64,000 bases of DNA from Massilia sp. 9I. Lineage in GTDB: Bacteria; Pseudomonadota; Gammaproteobacteria; Burkholderiales; Burkholderiaceae_D. The stretch spans positions 1,961,795 to 2,025,794 of the forward strand of contig NZ_LR733275.1 in assembly GCF_902506415.1 (NCBI RefSeq), read 5' to 3'. The notes under the pieces are model-generated. The model saw only the letters and a list, made by a program, of their open reading frames with translations, was not told the origin of the DNA and made no database searches. The position numbers and the translations under genes are program-made. Of the stretch, positions 21,302 to 31,652 are shown in pieces (the first letter of the stretch is position 1; each line of letters begins with the position of its first letter).

Positions 21302-21414
21302 GCTGAATCCTCCTCTGTCCTTGCATGAAGCCTGGCCCCTGGCGGGACCCTGCGCAAATACTACTGGCAATTGCCAAGGCGCGGCGCGAGCCCGGCCGCT
21401 TGCGCGCTTGGGCG

Positions 21415-21443
21415 TTGACAGGAAGGCATCGGGACCGTAGATT
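21415..21443 (+). promoter_or_regulatory. Sigma-70 promoter of the hybrid kinase gene
   Basis: Perfect -35 TTGACA (21415-21420), 17-base spacer, -10 TAGATT (21438-21443, four of six matches). The start would fall near 21450, giving a leader of about 55 bases that contains an 11-codon open reading frame. Confidence 0.7.
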
Positions 21444-21471
21444 GACGCCCTGACCCAAGGAGAACGCACGC

Positions 21472-21503
21472 ATGAGACCCGCATCCGCTCGCTGGAGGAA
21501 CAC

Positions 21504-21507
<4 letters not shown>
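21472..21507 (+). CDS. Possible 11-codon leader peptide overlapping the kinase start
   Basis: ATG at 21472 behind AAGGAGAACGC opens MRPASARWRNT and its TGA overlaps the TTG start codon of the kinase gene (TTGA). The kinase ribosome-binding site GGAGG (21494-21498) lies inside this short frame, so translation of the leader could control access to it. Confidence 0.4.
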
Positions 21508-23828
<2,321 letters not shown>

Positions 23829-23840
23829 TCCGGCCCTGTC

Positions 23841-24266
23841 CTACCAGTCGAGCGACAGCAGCACTTCCGCCATGCGCGGCCAGCACAGGCCGCCGACCTC
23901 CTCGCGCGTAGCCCAGCGGTAACCATCCATTTCCGGCGTCGGCACACCCGTCACGTGATGCGGGAAGCTGGTGCTGCAGTGGAGGTGCCCCAGGCTGTCC
24001 AGCGCGGGCCCCGATTCAAGCATATAGAGGTGCAGGCGCTTGTCGCGGCGGTAAGCGAAGGGGCCGAGCTCGCAAAATTGCTCGGCCTCGAATACCAGCC
24101 CGGTTTCTTCGCGCAGTTCGCGCATTGCTGCTTCCAGCTCGGTTTCGCCGGGGTCGCGCATGCCCTTCGGGATGTCCCATTTCGGCGTGTGCGTGACGTG
24201 GCACAGCAGCAGCTGGCGGCGCGGGTTGACGATCAGGGTGCCGCAGGAGACGGTGTGTTTTGCCAT
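23841..24266 (-). CDS. Nudix hydrolase
   Basis: A 141-residue hydrolase of X-linked nucleoside diphosphates. The Nudix box is complete: GMRDPGETELEAAMRELREE followed by TGL, with the glutamates that bind magnesium. The start at 24266 (MAKHTVSCG) is chosen because the fold begins there; the frame runs open further but into the divergent channel gene's leader. It is shorter than RppH and lacks its C-terminal features, so the substrate is open: oxidised nucleotides, diadenosine polyphosphates or NADH-type compounds. It converges with the kinase gene, 12 bases apart. Confidence 0.9.
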   Translation of the reverse strand: MAKHTVSCGTLIVNPRRQLLLCHVTHTPKWDIPKGMRDPGETELEAAMRELREETGLVFEAEQFCELGPFAYRRDKRLHLYMLESGPALDSLGHLHCSTSFPHHVTGVPTPEMDGYRWATREEVGGLCWPRMAEVLLSLDW

Positions 24267-24406
24267 GCGCTGCCGCCCTGCGGGCGGCCTGGGTAATGTC
24301 GTGAGTCCACTGTATCGGCCAGCCACGAGCATTGTCAATTGTGCGCGCCGCTGGCCGTCTGAGCCGCACACTGGCTCCTTTTGCTGCAATGCGTTGGGAG
24401 TCGTGG

Positions 24407-25498
24407 ATGGAATTCTTGTTGCACAATAATGATCTCGAAAACTGGATGATGGCGATCGGTGTCTGCATCGGCGCCACCGCCACCATGCATTTCCTGCGCA
24501 TGATCGCCCTGCGCCGCCTGGGCGACCTGTCGCGGCGCACCGTGACCCGGCTCGACGACCTGGTGGTCAAGATGCTGCGCCGCACTTTCGTCACCCCGCA
24601 GCTGGCGATCGGCCTCTACCTGGGCAGCATTTTCCTGGTGATGCCGGAAAGTTGGCGGATGGTGGTGTCGCGCATCGCGGTGGCGGGTCTGGTCCTGCAG
24701 CTCGGCATCTGGGGCGACACCGCCCTGCGCGGATGGCGCAGCCAGCTGCTCGCCACGCCCGGCGACGGCGCGCGCAAGGCCTCCAGCACCATCCTGTTCT
24801 TCATGATGCGGCTGGTGGTCTGGACCGTCGCCTTCCTGATGATGCTGGATAACTTCGGCTTCAACATCACCACGCTGGTGGCGAGCCTGGGCATCGGCGG
24901 CATCGCGGTAGCCCTGGCCACCCAGAACATCCTCGGGGACCTGTTTGCTTCGCTCTCGATCATGCTCGACAAGCCCTTCGAGATCGGCGACTTCATCATC
25001 GTCGGCGACGCGCTCGGCGCGGTCGAGTACATCGGCCTGAAGACCACGCGCCTGCGCGGCCTGGGCGGCGAGCAGATCGTGTTCTCCAACGGCGAGCTGC
25101 TGCGCAGCCGGATCCACAACCACAAGCGCATGGCCTCGCGCCGCGTGGCCTTCGTGCTGCGCGTGGCCTACGGCACCAGCGAGGCCCAGGTGACGGCGAT
25201 CCCGGCCATGATCCGCGAGATCATCAAGGGTCGCAGCGATGTCGACTTCGAGCGCGCCCACTTCTTCCGCTACGGCGACTGGTCGCTCGACTTCGAGGTG
25301 GTGTACCACTTCAAGAGTCCGGACTACATCCTGCACATGGACGCCCAGCAGGACATCCTGCTGCACATCTACCGCGCCTTCCAGCGCGAAGGCATCCAGT
25401 TTGCGCACCCGCTGTCGGTGGTGCGCGTGGCCGACCACCGCGACCCGGCAGGCGGCTGGCCGCCAGCGGATGCAGCAGGCCCAGTGCTGAAGCATTGA
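24407..25498 (+). CDS. Small-conductance mechanosensitive channel (MscS family), copy 1
   Basis: A 363-residue inner-membrane channel that opens under membrane tension and releases solutes on hypo-osmotic shock. Four hydrophobic segments precede the pore helix, which carries the Gly/Ala-rich MscS pattern VASLGIGGIAVALATQNILG, followed by the beta domain KPFEIGDFI...GAVEYIGLKTTRLR and a C-terminal alpha/beta domain. I take the ATG at 24407 (GGGAG upstream); an ATG at 24389 is possible. A paralogue lies at 36039-37205 with the same core. Confidence 0.92.
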   Translation: MEFLLHNNDLENWMMAIGVCIGATATMHFLRMIALRRLGDLSRRTVTRLDDLVVKMLRRTFVTPQLAIGLYLGSIFLVMPESWRMVVSRIAVAGLVLQLGIWGDTALRGWRSQLLATPGDGARKASSTILFFMMRLVVWTVAFLMMLDNFGFNITTLVASLGIGGIAVALATQNILGDLFASLSIMLDKPFEIGDFIIVGDALGAVEYIGLKTTRLRGLGGEQIVFSNGELLRSRIHNHKRMASRRVAFVLRVAYGTSEAQVTAIPAMIREIIKGRSDVDFERAHFFRYGDWSLDFEVVYHFKSPDYILHMDAQQDILLHIYRAFQREGIQFAHPLSVVRVADHRDPAGGWPPADAAGPVLKH

Positions 25499-25672
25499 GC
25501 ACGGCGGTATGCGCCGGACCGGTCCTACAGTGCCGGGCCGGGCAGTCCTATTCCGCAGCCGCGACCGCAGGCCTAAGATGAACTCACCTCTTCCGGAAAA
25601 CGCCACGCAGGACGCGGGGCGAATGGCCGGAAGGGAATCCGACCAACCCTGTCATCGATAAAGGAGACCATC

Positions 25673-26065
25673 ATGGCATCGAACAATCAGGGAAACAGCA
25701 AGCGCGGCTTCGCATCCATGGACCAGCAGCAGCAACGTGAAATCGCCTCGGCAGGCGGCCGCGCATCCGGCGGCGGCAACCGTGGCAATTCGCAGAGCGG
25801 CCGTGGCAATAATTCGCAGAGCGGCAGCGGCGGCAATTCGCAAAGCGGCAACGGCGGCAACAGCAACCGCGGCTTCGCGTCGATGGATCCGCAGCGCCAG
25901 CGCGAAATCGCTTCGCAGGGCGGCCGCGCCGCCCACGCTTCGGGCAATGCCCACGAGTTCACCTCGGAAGAAGCACGCGAGGCCGGCCGCATGAGCCACA
26001 AGAATGATGGCAACCAGCAAAGCGGCAATCGCGGCAATGGCGGCGGACGTGGCGGCAACCGCTAA
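25673..26065 (+). CDS. KGG-domain stress-induced protein with two KGG units
   Basis: A 130-residue hydrophilic protein. Two KGG-type units are present: GFASMDQQQQREIASAGGRA (residues 12-31) and GFASMDPQRQREIASQGGRA (about 67-86), the second followed by a longer tail EFTSEEAREAGRMS. Between them is a run of Gly/Asn/Ser/Gln repeats (GNSQSGRGN, SGSGGNSQSGNGG). KGG proteins (YciG, GsiB-like, Con-10) accumulate in general stress and stationary phase in other bacteria. AAAGGAG stands before the ATG. A strong terminator follows. Confidence 0.88.
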   Translation: MASNNQGNSKRGFASMDQQQQREIASAGGRASGGGNRGNSQSGRGNNSQSGSGGNSQSGNGGNSNRGFASMDPQRQREIASQGGRAAHASGNAHEFTSEEAREAGRMSHKNDGNQQSGNRGNGGGRGGNR

Positions 26066-26094
26066 GCGGATGCGCTGAACTTCGCAGCATCACG

Positions 26095-26139
26095 AAAACC
26101 GGCGGAGCATCCTCACGGAGCTTCGCCGGTTTTGTTTTT
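26095..26139 (+). terminator. Intrinsic terminator of the KGG gene
   Basis: Stem AAAACCGGCGGAGC/GCTTCGCCGGTTTT (14 bp with one G-U pair), loop of 11 bases, then GTTTTT. It ends 18 bases before the left target-site copy of the insertion sequence. Confidence 0.85.
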
Positions 26140-26157
26140 GGTCGGCACAAACCCACA

Positions 26158-26165
26158 AAAGAACA
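26158..26165 (+). repeat. Target-site duplication, left copy
   Basis: AAAGAACA, identical to the copy at 27217-27224 on the other side of the insertion sequence. Confidence 0.9.
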
Positions 26166-27216
26166 GGCGCTGTCACCACTACGTGTAGAAATTGAACTGT
26201 TGAGCTGACCGGATGTCCAACCTGAGTCAAATGACCAGGAGGGACGATGAAGTCGGAAGGCTTTCGCCGCTTGCTACGCCAGGTTGATTCGCTCACCAGG
26301 CAACAGCGTTCGAAACTGGTCGACGCCCTGCGCCCGGCCATTAGCCTGGACAAGGTGTGCGAGGCAATCGACAGTGCGCGGCCCGATCCGCTGTGCTGTC
26401 CCTCTTGCGGCAACAGTCGCCATTATCGTCACGGTGTCGTCCGAGGTCTGCAGCGCTACCGCTGCCGTGCCTGCTCTCGCACCTTCAGCGCCCTGAGCGG
26501 TACGCCTTTGGCCCGGTTGCGCTATCGATCGAAGTGGCTGGACTATCTCAAAGAAATGCTCGGCTCGCGCAGCGTACGGGCAGCGGCGAAACTGATCGGC
26601 GTGCATCGCAACACCAGCTTTCGCTGGCGCCACCGCTTCCTCGACGGTGTGCGTCATGATCAGCCCGAGCGCCTCGCCGGCATTGCCGAGGCGGATGAGA
26701 TGTTCCTGCTCGAATCGCAAAAGGGATCGCGCCAGCTGGAGCGGCCCGCGCGCAAGCGCGGCGGCGTGGCGCCTCACCGGGGCATCGGCCACCAGCACGA
26801 CTGCATCCTTGTTGCCCGCGACCGCAGCGGCCTGACCTGCTCCTTCGTCACGGGACGGGCCGCGGTCACGGCCAGACAGTTGCACCGGCACCTGCTGCCC
26901 GTCCTTGATCCGGACATTTTATTAGTGACAGACGGACACCGCGCCTACCGGACCTTTGCTCGCGAGGCGCGTATTGCACACGCGTTCGTCAATCTGCGTG
27001 CGGGCGAACGCGTGCGGGGCGCGGTCCACGTCCAGAACGTGAACGCCTACCACCAGCGCCTGCGGGGCTGGTTGTCACGTTTCAACGGCGTGGCTTCGCG
27101 ATACTTGCCGAACTATCTCGGCTGGCGCTGGGCACTGGACGGCGAGCGCATCGCGGCGCCAGAGCAGCTGCTTGAGAGGGCAATCGGCCTTTTCCACACC
27201 CAGCGATGACAGCGCC
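26166..27216 (+). mobile_element. IS1595-family insertion sequence, complete (1051 bp)
   Basis: Ends are imperfect inverted repeats: the left starts GGCGCTGTCACCACT and the right, read inwards, GGCGCTGTCATCGCT (13 of 15 match). An identical 8-bp duplication AAAGAACA flanks it, the size reported for IS1595-family elements. It carries one transposase gene, whose stop codon lies inside the right inverted repeat. The open frame and perfect duplication suggest a fairly recent, possibly active insertion. Confidence 0.93.
26247..27209 (+). CDS. IS1595-family transposase
   Basis: A 320-residue transposase. An N-terminal zinc ribbon CCPSCGN...YRCRAC (about residues 50-77) is followed by a helix-turn-helix SVRAAAKLIGVHRNTSFRWR and the catalytic ISXO2-like domain. 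The first aspartate is in EADEMFLLES, the second in LLVTDGHRAY; the third catalytic position is probably the asparagine in NVNAYHQR, as I remember for part of this family. The ATG follows AGGAGGG. The frame is intact throughout. Confidence 0.93.
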   Translation: MKSEGFRRLLRQVDSLTRQQRSKLVDALRPAISLDKVCEAIDSARPDPLCCPSCGNSRHYRHGVVRGLQRYRCRACSRTFSALSGTPLARLRYRSKWLDYLKEMLGSRSVRAAAKLIGVHRNTSFRWRHRFLDGVRHDQPERLAGIAEADEMFLLESQKGSRQLERPARKRGGVAPHRGIGHQHDCILVARDRSGLTCSFVTGRAAVTARQLHRHLLPVLDPDILLVTDGHRAYRTFAREARIAHAFVNLRAGERVRGAVHVQNVNAYHQRLRGWLSRFNGVASRYLPNYLGWRWALDGERIAAPEQLLERAIGLFHTQR

Positions 27217-27224
27217 AAAGAACA
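27217..27224 (+). repeat. Target-site duplication, right copy
   Basis: AAAGAACA, the second copy. It overlaps the foot of the glycosyltransferase terminator stem and supplies part of its T tract on the minus strand. Confidence 0.9.
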
Positions 27225-27257
27225 CGGCGGCGGTACCCTTCCGGGTCCGCCGCCGTG
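27217..27257 (-). terminator. Intrinsic terminator of the glycosyltransferase gene
   Basis: Stem CACGGCGGCGG.ACCC paired with GGGTCCGCCGCCGTG (27223-27257) with a 4-base loop and one bulge, followed on the minus strand by TTCTTT. The insertion sequence begins immediately beyond the T tract. Confidence 0.75.
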
Positions 27258-27297
27258 CCGTCGCCAGCCAGCGCAGATGCGCTGGCCGCTTACCCTG

Positions 27298-28485
27298 TTA
27301 CGCGCTCTTCGCGACCGGTACCGCGCTGGTTTTCACCGGCAGCACGTCGGCGCGGGCGGCGTCCTGGTTGGCCGGCAGGCGCGCGTGGCGGCCCGGTACG
27401 GCCTGCTCGATCAGCTCGTGCATGCGCGATGCGGTCAGGTCCCAGGAGGTGCCGGCAACGACTTCGCGCATGCGCTTGGCCAACTGCTGGCGTTCGGTGT
27501 CGCTCAGCGCGAGCTGGCGTTCGCAGGCAGCGATGAACTCTTCCGCGGTCGCGGCTACCGCCACCACGTCGCCGTACGGGACCTTGACGTCGGTGATCGG
27601 GGTCGAGACCGCCGGCAGCTCGGCCGCCATGTATTCGAGCACCTTGGTCGGGCTGATGAATTTGGTCGAATCGTTCATGGCGAACGGCAGCAGGCAGACA
27701 TCCCAGCCGGCCAGGAACTGCGGCAGCTGGTCGTAGGTGCGCTGGCCCATGTAATGGACGTTCGGCTGCTTCGGCAGGGTCGCCGGGTCGATCTTGACGA
27801 CCGGGCCGACCATCACGATCTGCCATTCCGGATGGGCATCGGCCATCTTCGACACCAGTTCGACGTCCAGGCGCTCGTCGATCACGCCGTAGAAGCCCAG
27901 GCGCGGATGCGGGATGTGGGCCTGGTCCGGGTGGGAGATCTCGCGGTCCTGGGCCTGGCGGAAGTGCTTGGCGTCGACGCTGCTCGAGAAGCAGTGGGCG
28001 TTGGCATGGCGGTCGCGCTTGGACTGGTACAGGCTCGGGCCGCCGGTGAAGACCACGTCGGCCATGTTCAGCAGCGCGCTTTCGCGTTGCAGGAGCTGCT
28101 TCGGCGCGTTCTTGAACATCGCCAGTTCGTCCATGCAGTCATAGACGATCTTGGACGGGTTCAGGCCCTGCAGCAGCGGCAGCGCCATCGGGGTGTAGAA
28201 CCAGACCACCGGCTGCTCGTCGCTCGGGACGAGGTCGGCCAGCAGGGTCTGCAGGGTCGGGAGCTGGTCGTCATGGAAACCTGGTGCATGGATCGCGGTA
28301 TGCGGACGGCACACGGTGATGTTCGGCGCGACGGCCGTCTTCTTCAGGTATGCCTCTCCTTCGCTGTACACCGGTTCCTCGACAAACAGGATATCGTAGT
28401 GTTCCGCCAGACGGGTCATCAGGTGCTGTGGACGCTGGAAGACGAAGTCCCAACGCAGGTGGCAAAACACGATCAAGGTCGGCAT
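27298..28485 (-). CDS. Glycosyltransferase (GT-B fold, family 4-like)
   Basis: A 395-residue soluble glycosyltransferase. The N-terminal half begins MPTLIVFCHLRWDFVFQRPQ, a pattern seen in GT-B enzymes that attack polysaccharide precursors; the C-terminal nucleotide-sugar half has GFYGVIDERLDVEL, MVGPVVKID and the donor-binding KFISPTKVLEYMAAELPAV. The start at 28485 follows AAAGGAATTGA. Acceptor and sugar are not determined; exopolysaccharide or capsule synthesis is likely. It stands alone between the insertion sequence and a low-GC gap. The C-terminal 40 residues are Ala/Val-rich and probably disordered. Confidence 0.88.
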   Translation of the reverse strand: MPTLIVFCHLRWDFVFQRPQHLMTRLAEHYDILFVEEPVYSEGEAYLKKTAVAPNITVCRPHTAIHAPGFHDDQLPTLQTLLADLVPSDEQPVVWFYTPMALPLLQGLNPSKIVYDCMDELAMFKNAPKQLLQRESALLNMADVVFTGGPSLYQSKRDRHANAHCFSSSVDAKHFRQAQDREISHPDQAHIPHPRLGFYGVIDERLDVELVSKMADAHPEWQIVMVGPVVKIDPATLPKQPNVHYMGQRTYDQLPQFLAGWDVCLLPFAMNDSTKFISPTKVLEYMAAELPAVSTPITDVKVPYGDVVAVAATAEEFIAACERQLALSDTERQQLAKRMREVVAGTSWDLTASRMHELIEQAVPGRHARLPANQDAARADVLPVKTSAVPVAKSA

Positions 28486-28943
28486 ATTCAATTCCTTTCG
28501 CCTTCGTGGCGCTATTTTGTTGGCAAAGCCTGGCAGTTTTTCTCTCAGAGCCAGTCCCCGGAAACGCGCTGTGGCGTACCGGACCCCCGAATCGTAACAT
28601 GCAAAATTTCTAATATTTTCATTTATGCATTGCAATATTTCGAATAGGTAATGTTGCAACCAGATGTTACAACAGGCCCTCATAGGAGAGAGAAGACGGA
28701 TGAGCGCACTCATGTAGGGGATTTCCTACATCCATACAAGAAAATCCACTACGAAAAGTCAACACTTTTTTTACCGTACCCGGGCGTGGAAAGCCCCGCA
28801 AACGCCCGCTGGCGATGCGTCAAATATTACGTTTTTCATTCGGAAAGCATGCTTGGGTTAGCCCGGCGGCACGGCCGCCGGCTACCGTCGAGGTAGTAGG
28901 AAAGTAGCTCATGGGCGCCTTGTCGGATCAACGCCCGCCGCAC
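28486..28943. other. Low-GC intergenic gap upstream of the glycosyltransferase
   Basis: No gene is supported here. The part from 28596 to 28860 is clearly poorer in GC than the rest of the window. It contains a direct repeat ATGTTGCAAC/ATGTTACAAC (28650-28672), an inverted repeat ATGTAGG/CCTACAT (about 28710-28731) and, near the other end, a GC-rich hairpin AGCC.GCGGC at 28862-28885 that could end the minus-strand gene stopping at 28944. The glycosyltransferase promoter must lie on the minus strand in the A/T-rich part. Confidence 0.5.
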
Positions 28944-30152
28944 TCAGCCCGGCTGGTAGGGTTCCGCGCCTTCCGCATGGCCGTCTTCGCTGAAGCCGGT
29001 GGCTACCGACACCCCTTCCAGGCCGAGCGAGAGCAGCGCGTCGCACAGGTTGTCGATCTCGGCGCCGAGGTCGGCCGCCAGGTCGACCGGGGTTTCGACG
29101 CTGCCCCAGGGGCTGCCGCCGTCGAGCGCGTACAGGTTGATGCGCAGGACGATGTGCTCCCCGGCATCGAGCGGCGCCACCGCCGCATGCACGCGATCGG
29201 CATCCAGGTCCTTCGCGCTCAGGGTGCGCGCCACATCGGACAGGACGCCGAGCGTGGTGAGTTCGCTCACGCCCTGCTCCTTGGCGCCGTAGAACAGGTC
29301 CTGGTAGAGGAAGTCGACGTGGATCGCGTCCGGATCCGCCGCCAGCAGGCGACGCACCAGCGGCGCGGCCTGCATGGTCCAGCTGCGGTAGCGTTCTTCG
29401 CGCGCGCCATACCAGGCGTCGGCGCCGGCTTCGTCTGCCGGCACCGCATAGAAGGGATCATCGAGGCGCTTGAGCGAGAAGCCGAGCAGGAAGCGCAGCT
29501 CGAGCGCCGACTCGTCCGGCGCGAAGCGCTCGCCGGTCCAGCCGCGGACGCTGGCTTCGATGGTCGGCGCCGGCTGCAGCTTCTTCTCGAGCAGCGAACT
29601 GGCGGCCTCGCGCAGCATCTCCTGCAGCGTCGAGTAGGAGATGTGGTCGATCTCGGCCAGGTCGTAGGCATGCTGGACCAGCACCACCTTGCCGCCTGCG
29701 CTTTCCAGCCCGGCCGGGTGGAAGCTGGTGGCCACCAGCTCGAAGGCATCCGGGTCCTGGAAGGCCTGTTCGGCCTGCAGCCCGCCCGGGCTGCGCACGA
29801 ACAGCGGAATCAGGAAGGCGTCGATCTCGTATTCGCTGCCGTCCTCGCGCCGAAGGCGCAGGTTGGCGGCTTCTTCTTCGATGCGGCCGCGCAGCAGGCG
29901 GCAGGCTTCCGGGTCGGTATAGCGCGCGATCTCGATCGCTTCGTACAAGGCGTCGTCGCGCTTCTTGCGCAGCAGCTTGCGCACGGCCGCGAGCAGTTCT
30001 TCCTCGCGCTCGTCCGCGCTGCCGAAGCCGGGCGCTTCTTCGCGCTCGGCGATGGCCAGGGCGAGGTCGGCCAGTTCCTGGGCCTGGGACGCGCTGTCCG
30101 GTTCGCGCGGATTGTTGGAGGTGCGGGGCAGCGGGCGCTTATTCTTTGGCAT
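28944..30152 (-). CDS. DUF2863-like conserved protein
   Basis: A 402-residue cytoplasmic protein without a named function. Its N-terminus is a short basic disordered stretch (MPKNKRPLPRTSNNPRE), then helices (ELADLALAIAEREEA, YEAIEIARYTDPEACRLLRG) and a mixed core with EYEIDAFLIPLFVRSPGG. It resembles the DUF2863 family of Burkholderiales as I remember it; no catalytic motif is apparent. The ATG at 30152 is chosen because it begins the conserved part; the frame is open to 30209 but lacks a ribosome-binding site. It is divergent from the purine permease gene. Confidence 0.75.
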   Translation of the reverse strand: MPKNKRPLPRTSNNPREPDSASQAQELADLALAIAEREEAPGFGSADEREEELLAAVRKLLRKKRDDALYEAIEIARYTDPEACRLLRGRIEEEAANLRLRREDGSEYEIDAFLIPLFVRSPGGLQAEQAFQDPDAFELVATSFHPAGLESAGGKVVLVQHAYDLAEIDHISYSTLQEMLREAASSLLEKKLQPAPTIEASVRGWTGERFAPDESALELRFLLGFSLKRLDDPFYAVPADEAGADAWYGAREERYRSWTMQAAPLVRRLLAADPDAIHVDFLYQDLFYGAKEQGVSELTTLGVLSDVARTLSAKDLDADRVHAAVAPLDAGEHIVLRINLYALDGGSPWGSVETPVDLAADLGAEIDNLCDALLSLGLEGVSVATGFSEDGHAEGAEPYQPG

Positions 30153-30264
30153 GACAATGCTTCGATGATGATGGAAGCGCCATGTTAGCGCATTAGCATG
30201 CAGGCGCACGCGCCCCAGGCCTGCGCGATGTTATGCTTCAGCCAAAACAACCATGGAGCCCTCG

Positions 30265-31557
30265 ATGCTCGACCGATTCTTCAAGCTCACCCAAAGCGGC
30301 ACGGACGTGCGCACCGAACTGCTGGCCGGCCTGACTACCTTCCTGACGATGGTGTACATCATCTTCGTCAATCCCTCGATCCTGGGCGACGCCGGCATGC
30401 CGAAGGAATCGGTGTTCGTCGCCACCTGCATCGTGGCGGCGCTCGGCACCGCGGTGATGGGCCTGTACGCCAACTACCCGATCGCGATGGCGCCGGGGAT
30501 GGGCCTGAATGCCTATTTCGCCTATGCCGTAGTGCTGGGCATGGGCGTGGCCTGGCCGGCGGCGCTGGGCGCGGTGTTCATCTCCGGTTGCCTGTTCATC
30601 CTGGTTTCGCTGCTGGGCCTGCGCGGCATGATCGTCAACGGCATACCGAAATCGATGCGGGTCGCGATCACGGTCGGCCTGGGGATGTTCCTGGCCCTGA
30701 TCGCCCTGAAGAATGCCGGCATCGTGGTGGCCAGCGAGCCGACCCTGGTCAAGGCCGGCGACCTGCACAAGCCGGAAGCCATCATGGCCATCGTCGGCTT
30801 CTTCGCCATCGTCGCGCTCGACCGCCTGCGCGTGAAAGGCGCGATCCTGATCGGCATCGTGCTGGTGACGGTGCTCTCGTTCTTCTTCGGCGGGAACACC
30901 TACAAGGGTATCTTCTCGGCGCCGCCTTCGATCTCGCCCACCCTGCTCCAGCTCGATATCCCGGGCGCGCTCTCGGTGGGCGTCCTGAACGTGGTCCTCG
31001 TGTTCTTCCTGGTCGAGCTGTTCGACGCCACCGGCACCCTGATGGGCGTGGCGCGCCGCGCCGGCCTGCTGGTCGAAGGCAAGATGGACCGCCTGAACAA
31101 GGCCCTGCTGGCCGACAGCGGCGCCATCGTCGCCGGCAGCCTGCTCGGCACCTCGAGCACCACCGCCTACCTGGAAAGCGCCTCGGGCGTGCAGGCGGGC
31201 GGCCGCACCGGCTTGACGGCCCTGACCGTCGCGGTGCTGTTCCTGGCCTGCCTGTTCATCGCGCCGCTGGCCGGCGTGGTGCCGGCCTATGCCACCGCGC
31301 CGGCCCTGCTGTTCGTGGCCTGCCTGATGCTGTCCGACCTGGGCGAAGTCGAATGGGGCGATTCCACCGAGAGCATCCCGGCCGCGGTGACGGCGCTGGT
31401 GATGCCCTTCACCTTCTCGATCGCGGAAGGGATCGCCTTCGGCTTCATCAGCTACGCCGTGCTCAAGCTGCTGACGGGGCGCGCGCGTGAAGTGGCGCCG
31501 GTGGTGTGGGTGATTGCGGCCCTGTTCACCTTCAAGATCGTCTACGTCGGTACCTGA
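30265..31557 (+). CDS. NCS2 purine permease (AzgA/GhxP type)
   Basis: An inner-membrane proton-coupled purine (hypoxanthine, guanine or adenine) importer of 430 residues with about 12-14 hydrophobic segments. Family landmarks: FLTMVYIIFVNPSIL, APGMGLNAYFAYAVVLGMG, FFLVELFDATGTLMGVARRA and LGTSSTTAYLESASGV. It lacks the uracil/xanthine signature of the other NCS2 branch. ATG at 30265 has GGAG seven bases upstream; the ATG at 30253 has no site. Probably single-gene transcription. Confidence 0.93.
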   Translation: MLDRFFKLTQSGTDVRTELLAGLTTFLTMVYIIFVNPSILGDAGMPKESVFVATCIVAALGTAVMGLYANYPIAMAPGMGLNAYFAYAVVLGMGVAWPAALGAVFISGCLFILVSLLGLRGMIVNGIPKSMRVAITVGLGMFLALIALKNAGIVVASEPTLVKAGDLHKPEAIMAIVGFFAIVALDRLRVKGAILIGIVLVTVLSFFFGGNTYKGIFSAPPSISPTLLQLDIPGALSVGVLNVVLVFFLVELFDATGTLMGVARRAGLLVEGKMDRLNKALLADSGAIVAGSLLGTSSTTAYLESASGVQAGGRTGLTALTVAVLFLACLFIAPLAGVVPAYATAPALLFVACLMLSDLGEVEWGDSTESIPAAVTALVMPFTFSIAEGIAFGFISYAVLKLLTGRAREVAPVVWVIAALFTFKIVYVGT

Positions 31558-31652
31558 ACGGCTACGCGGATTGAGTTAATTGTGTCGGAAAGCATCGAAA
31601 CGCGCCGTCTTTGCGCTACAATGTCGCGCATCCTGTCGGCAACACGAGGCTT

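Noticed and set aside
25780..25870. Short GGCAAT/TCGCAGAGCGG repeats as a possible CRISPR
   Set aside because: They are in-frame codons for Gly/Asn/Ser/Gln spacer in the KGG protein, with no spacers of constant length.
28651..28896. 81-codon plus-strand frame in the low-GC gap
   Set aside because: No ribosome-binding site, no domain, and it crosses both inverted and direct repeats. Composition does not look coding.
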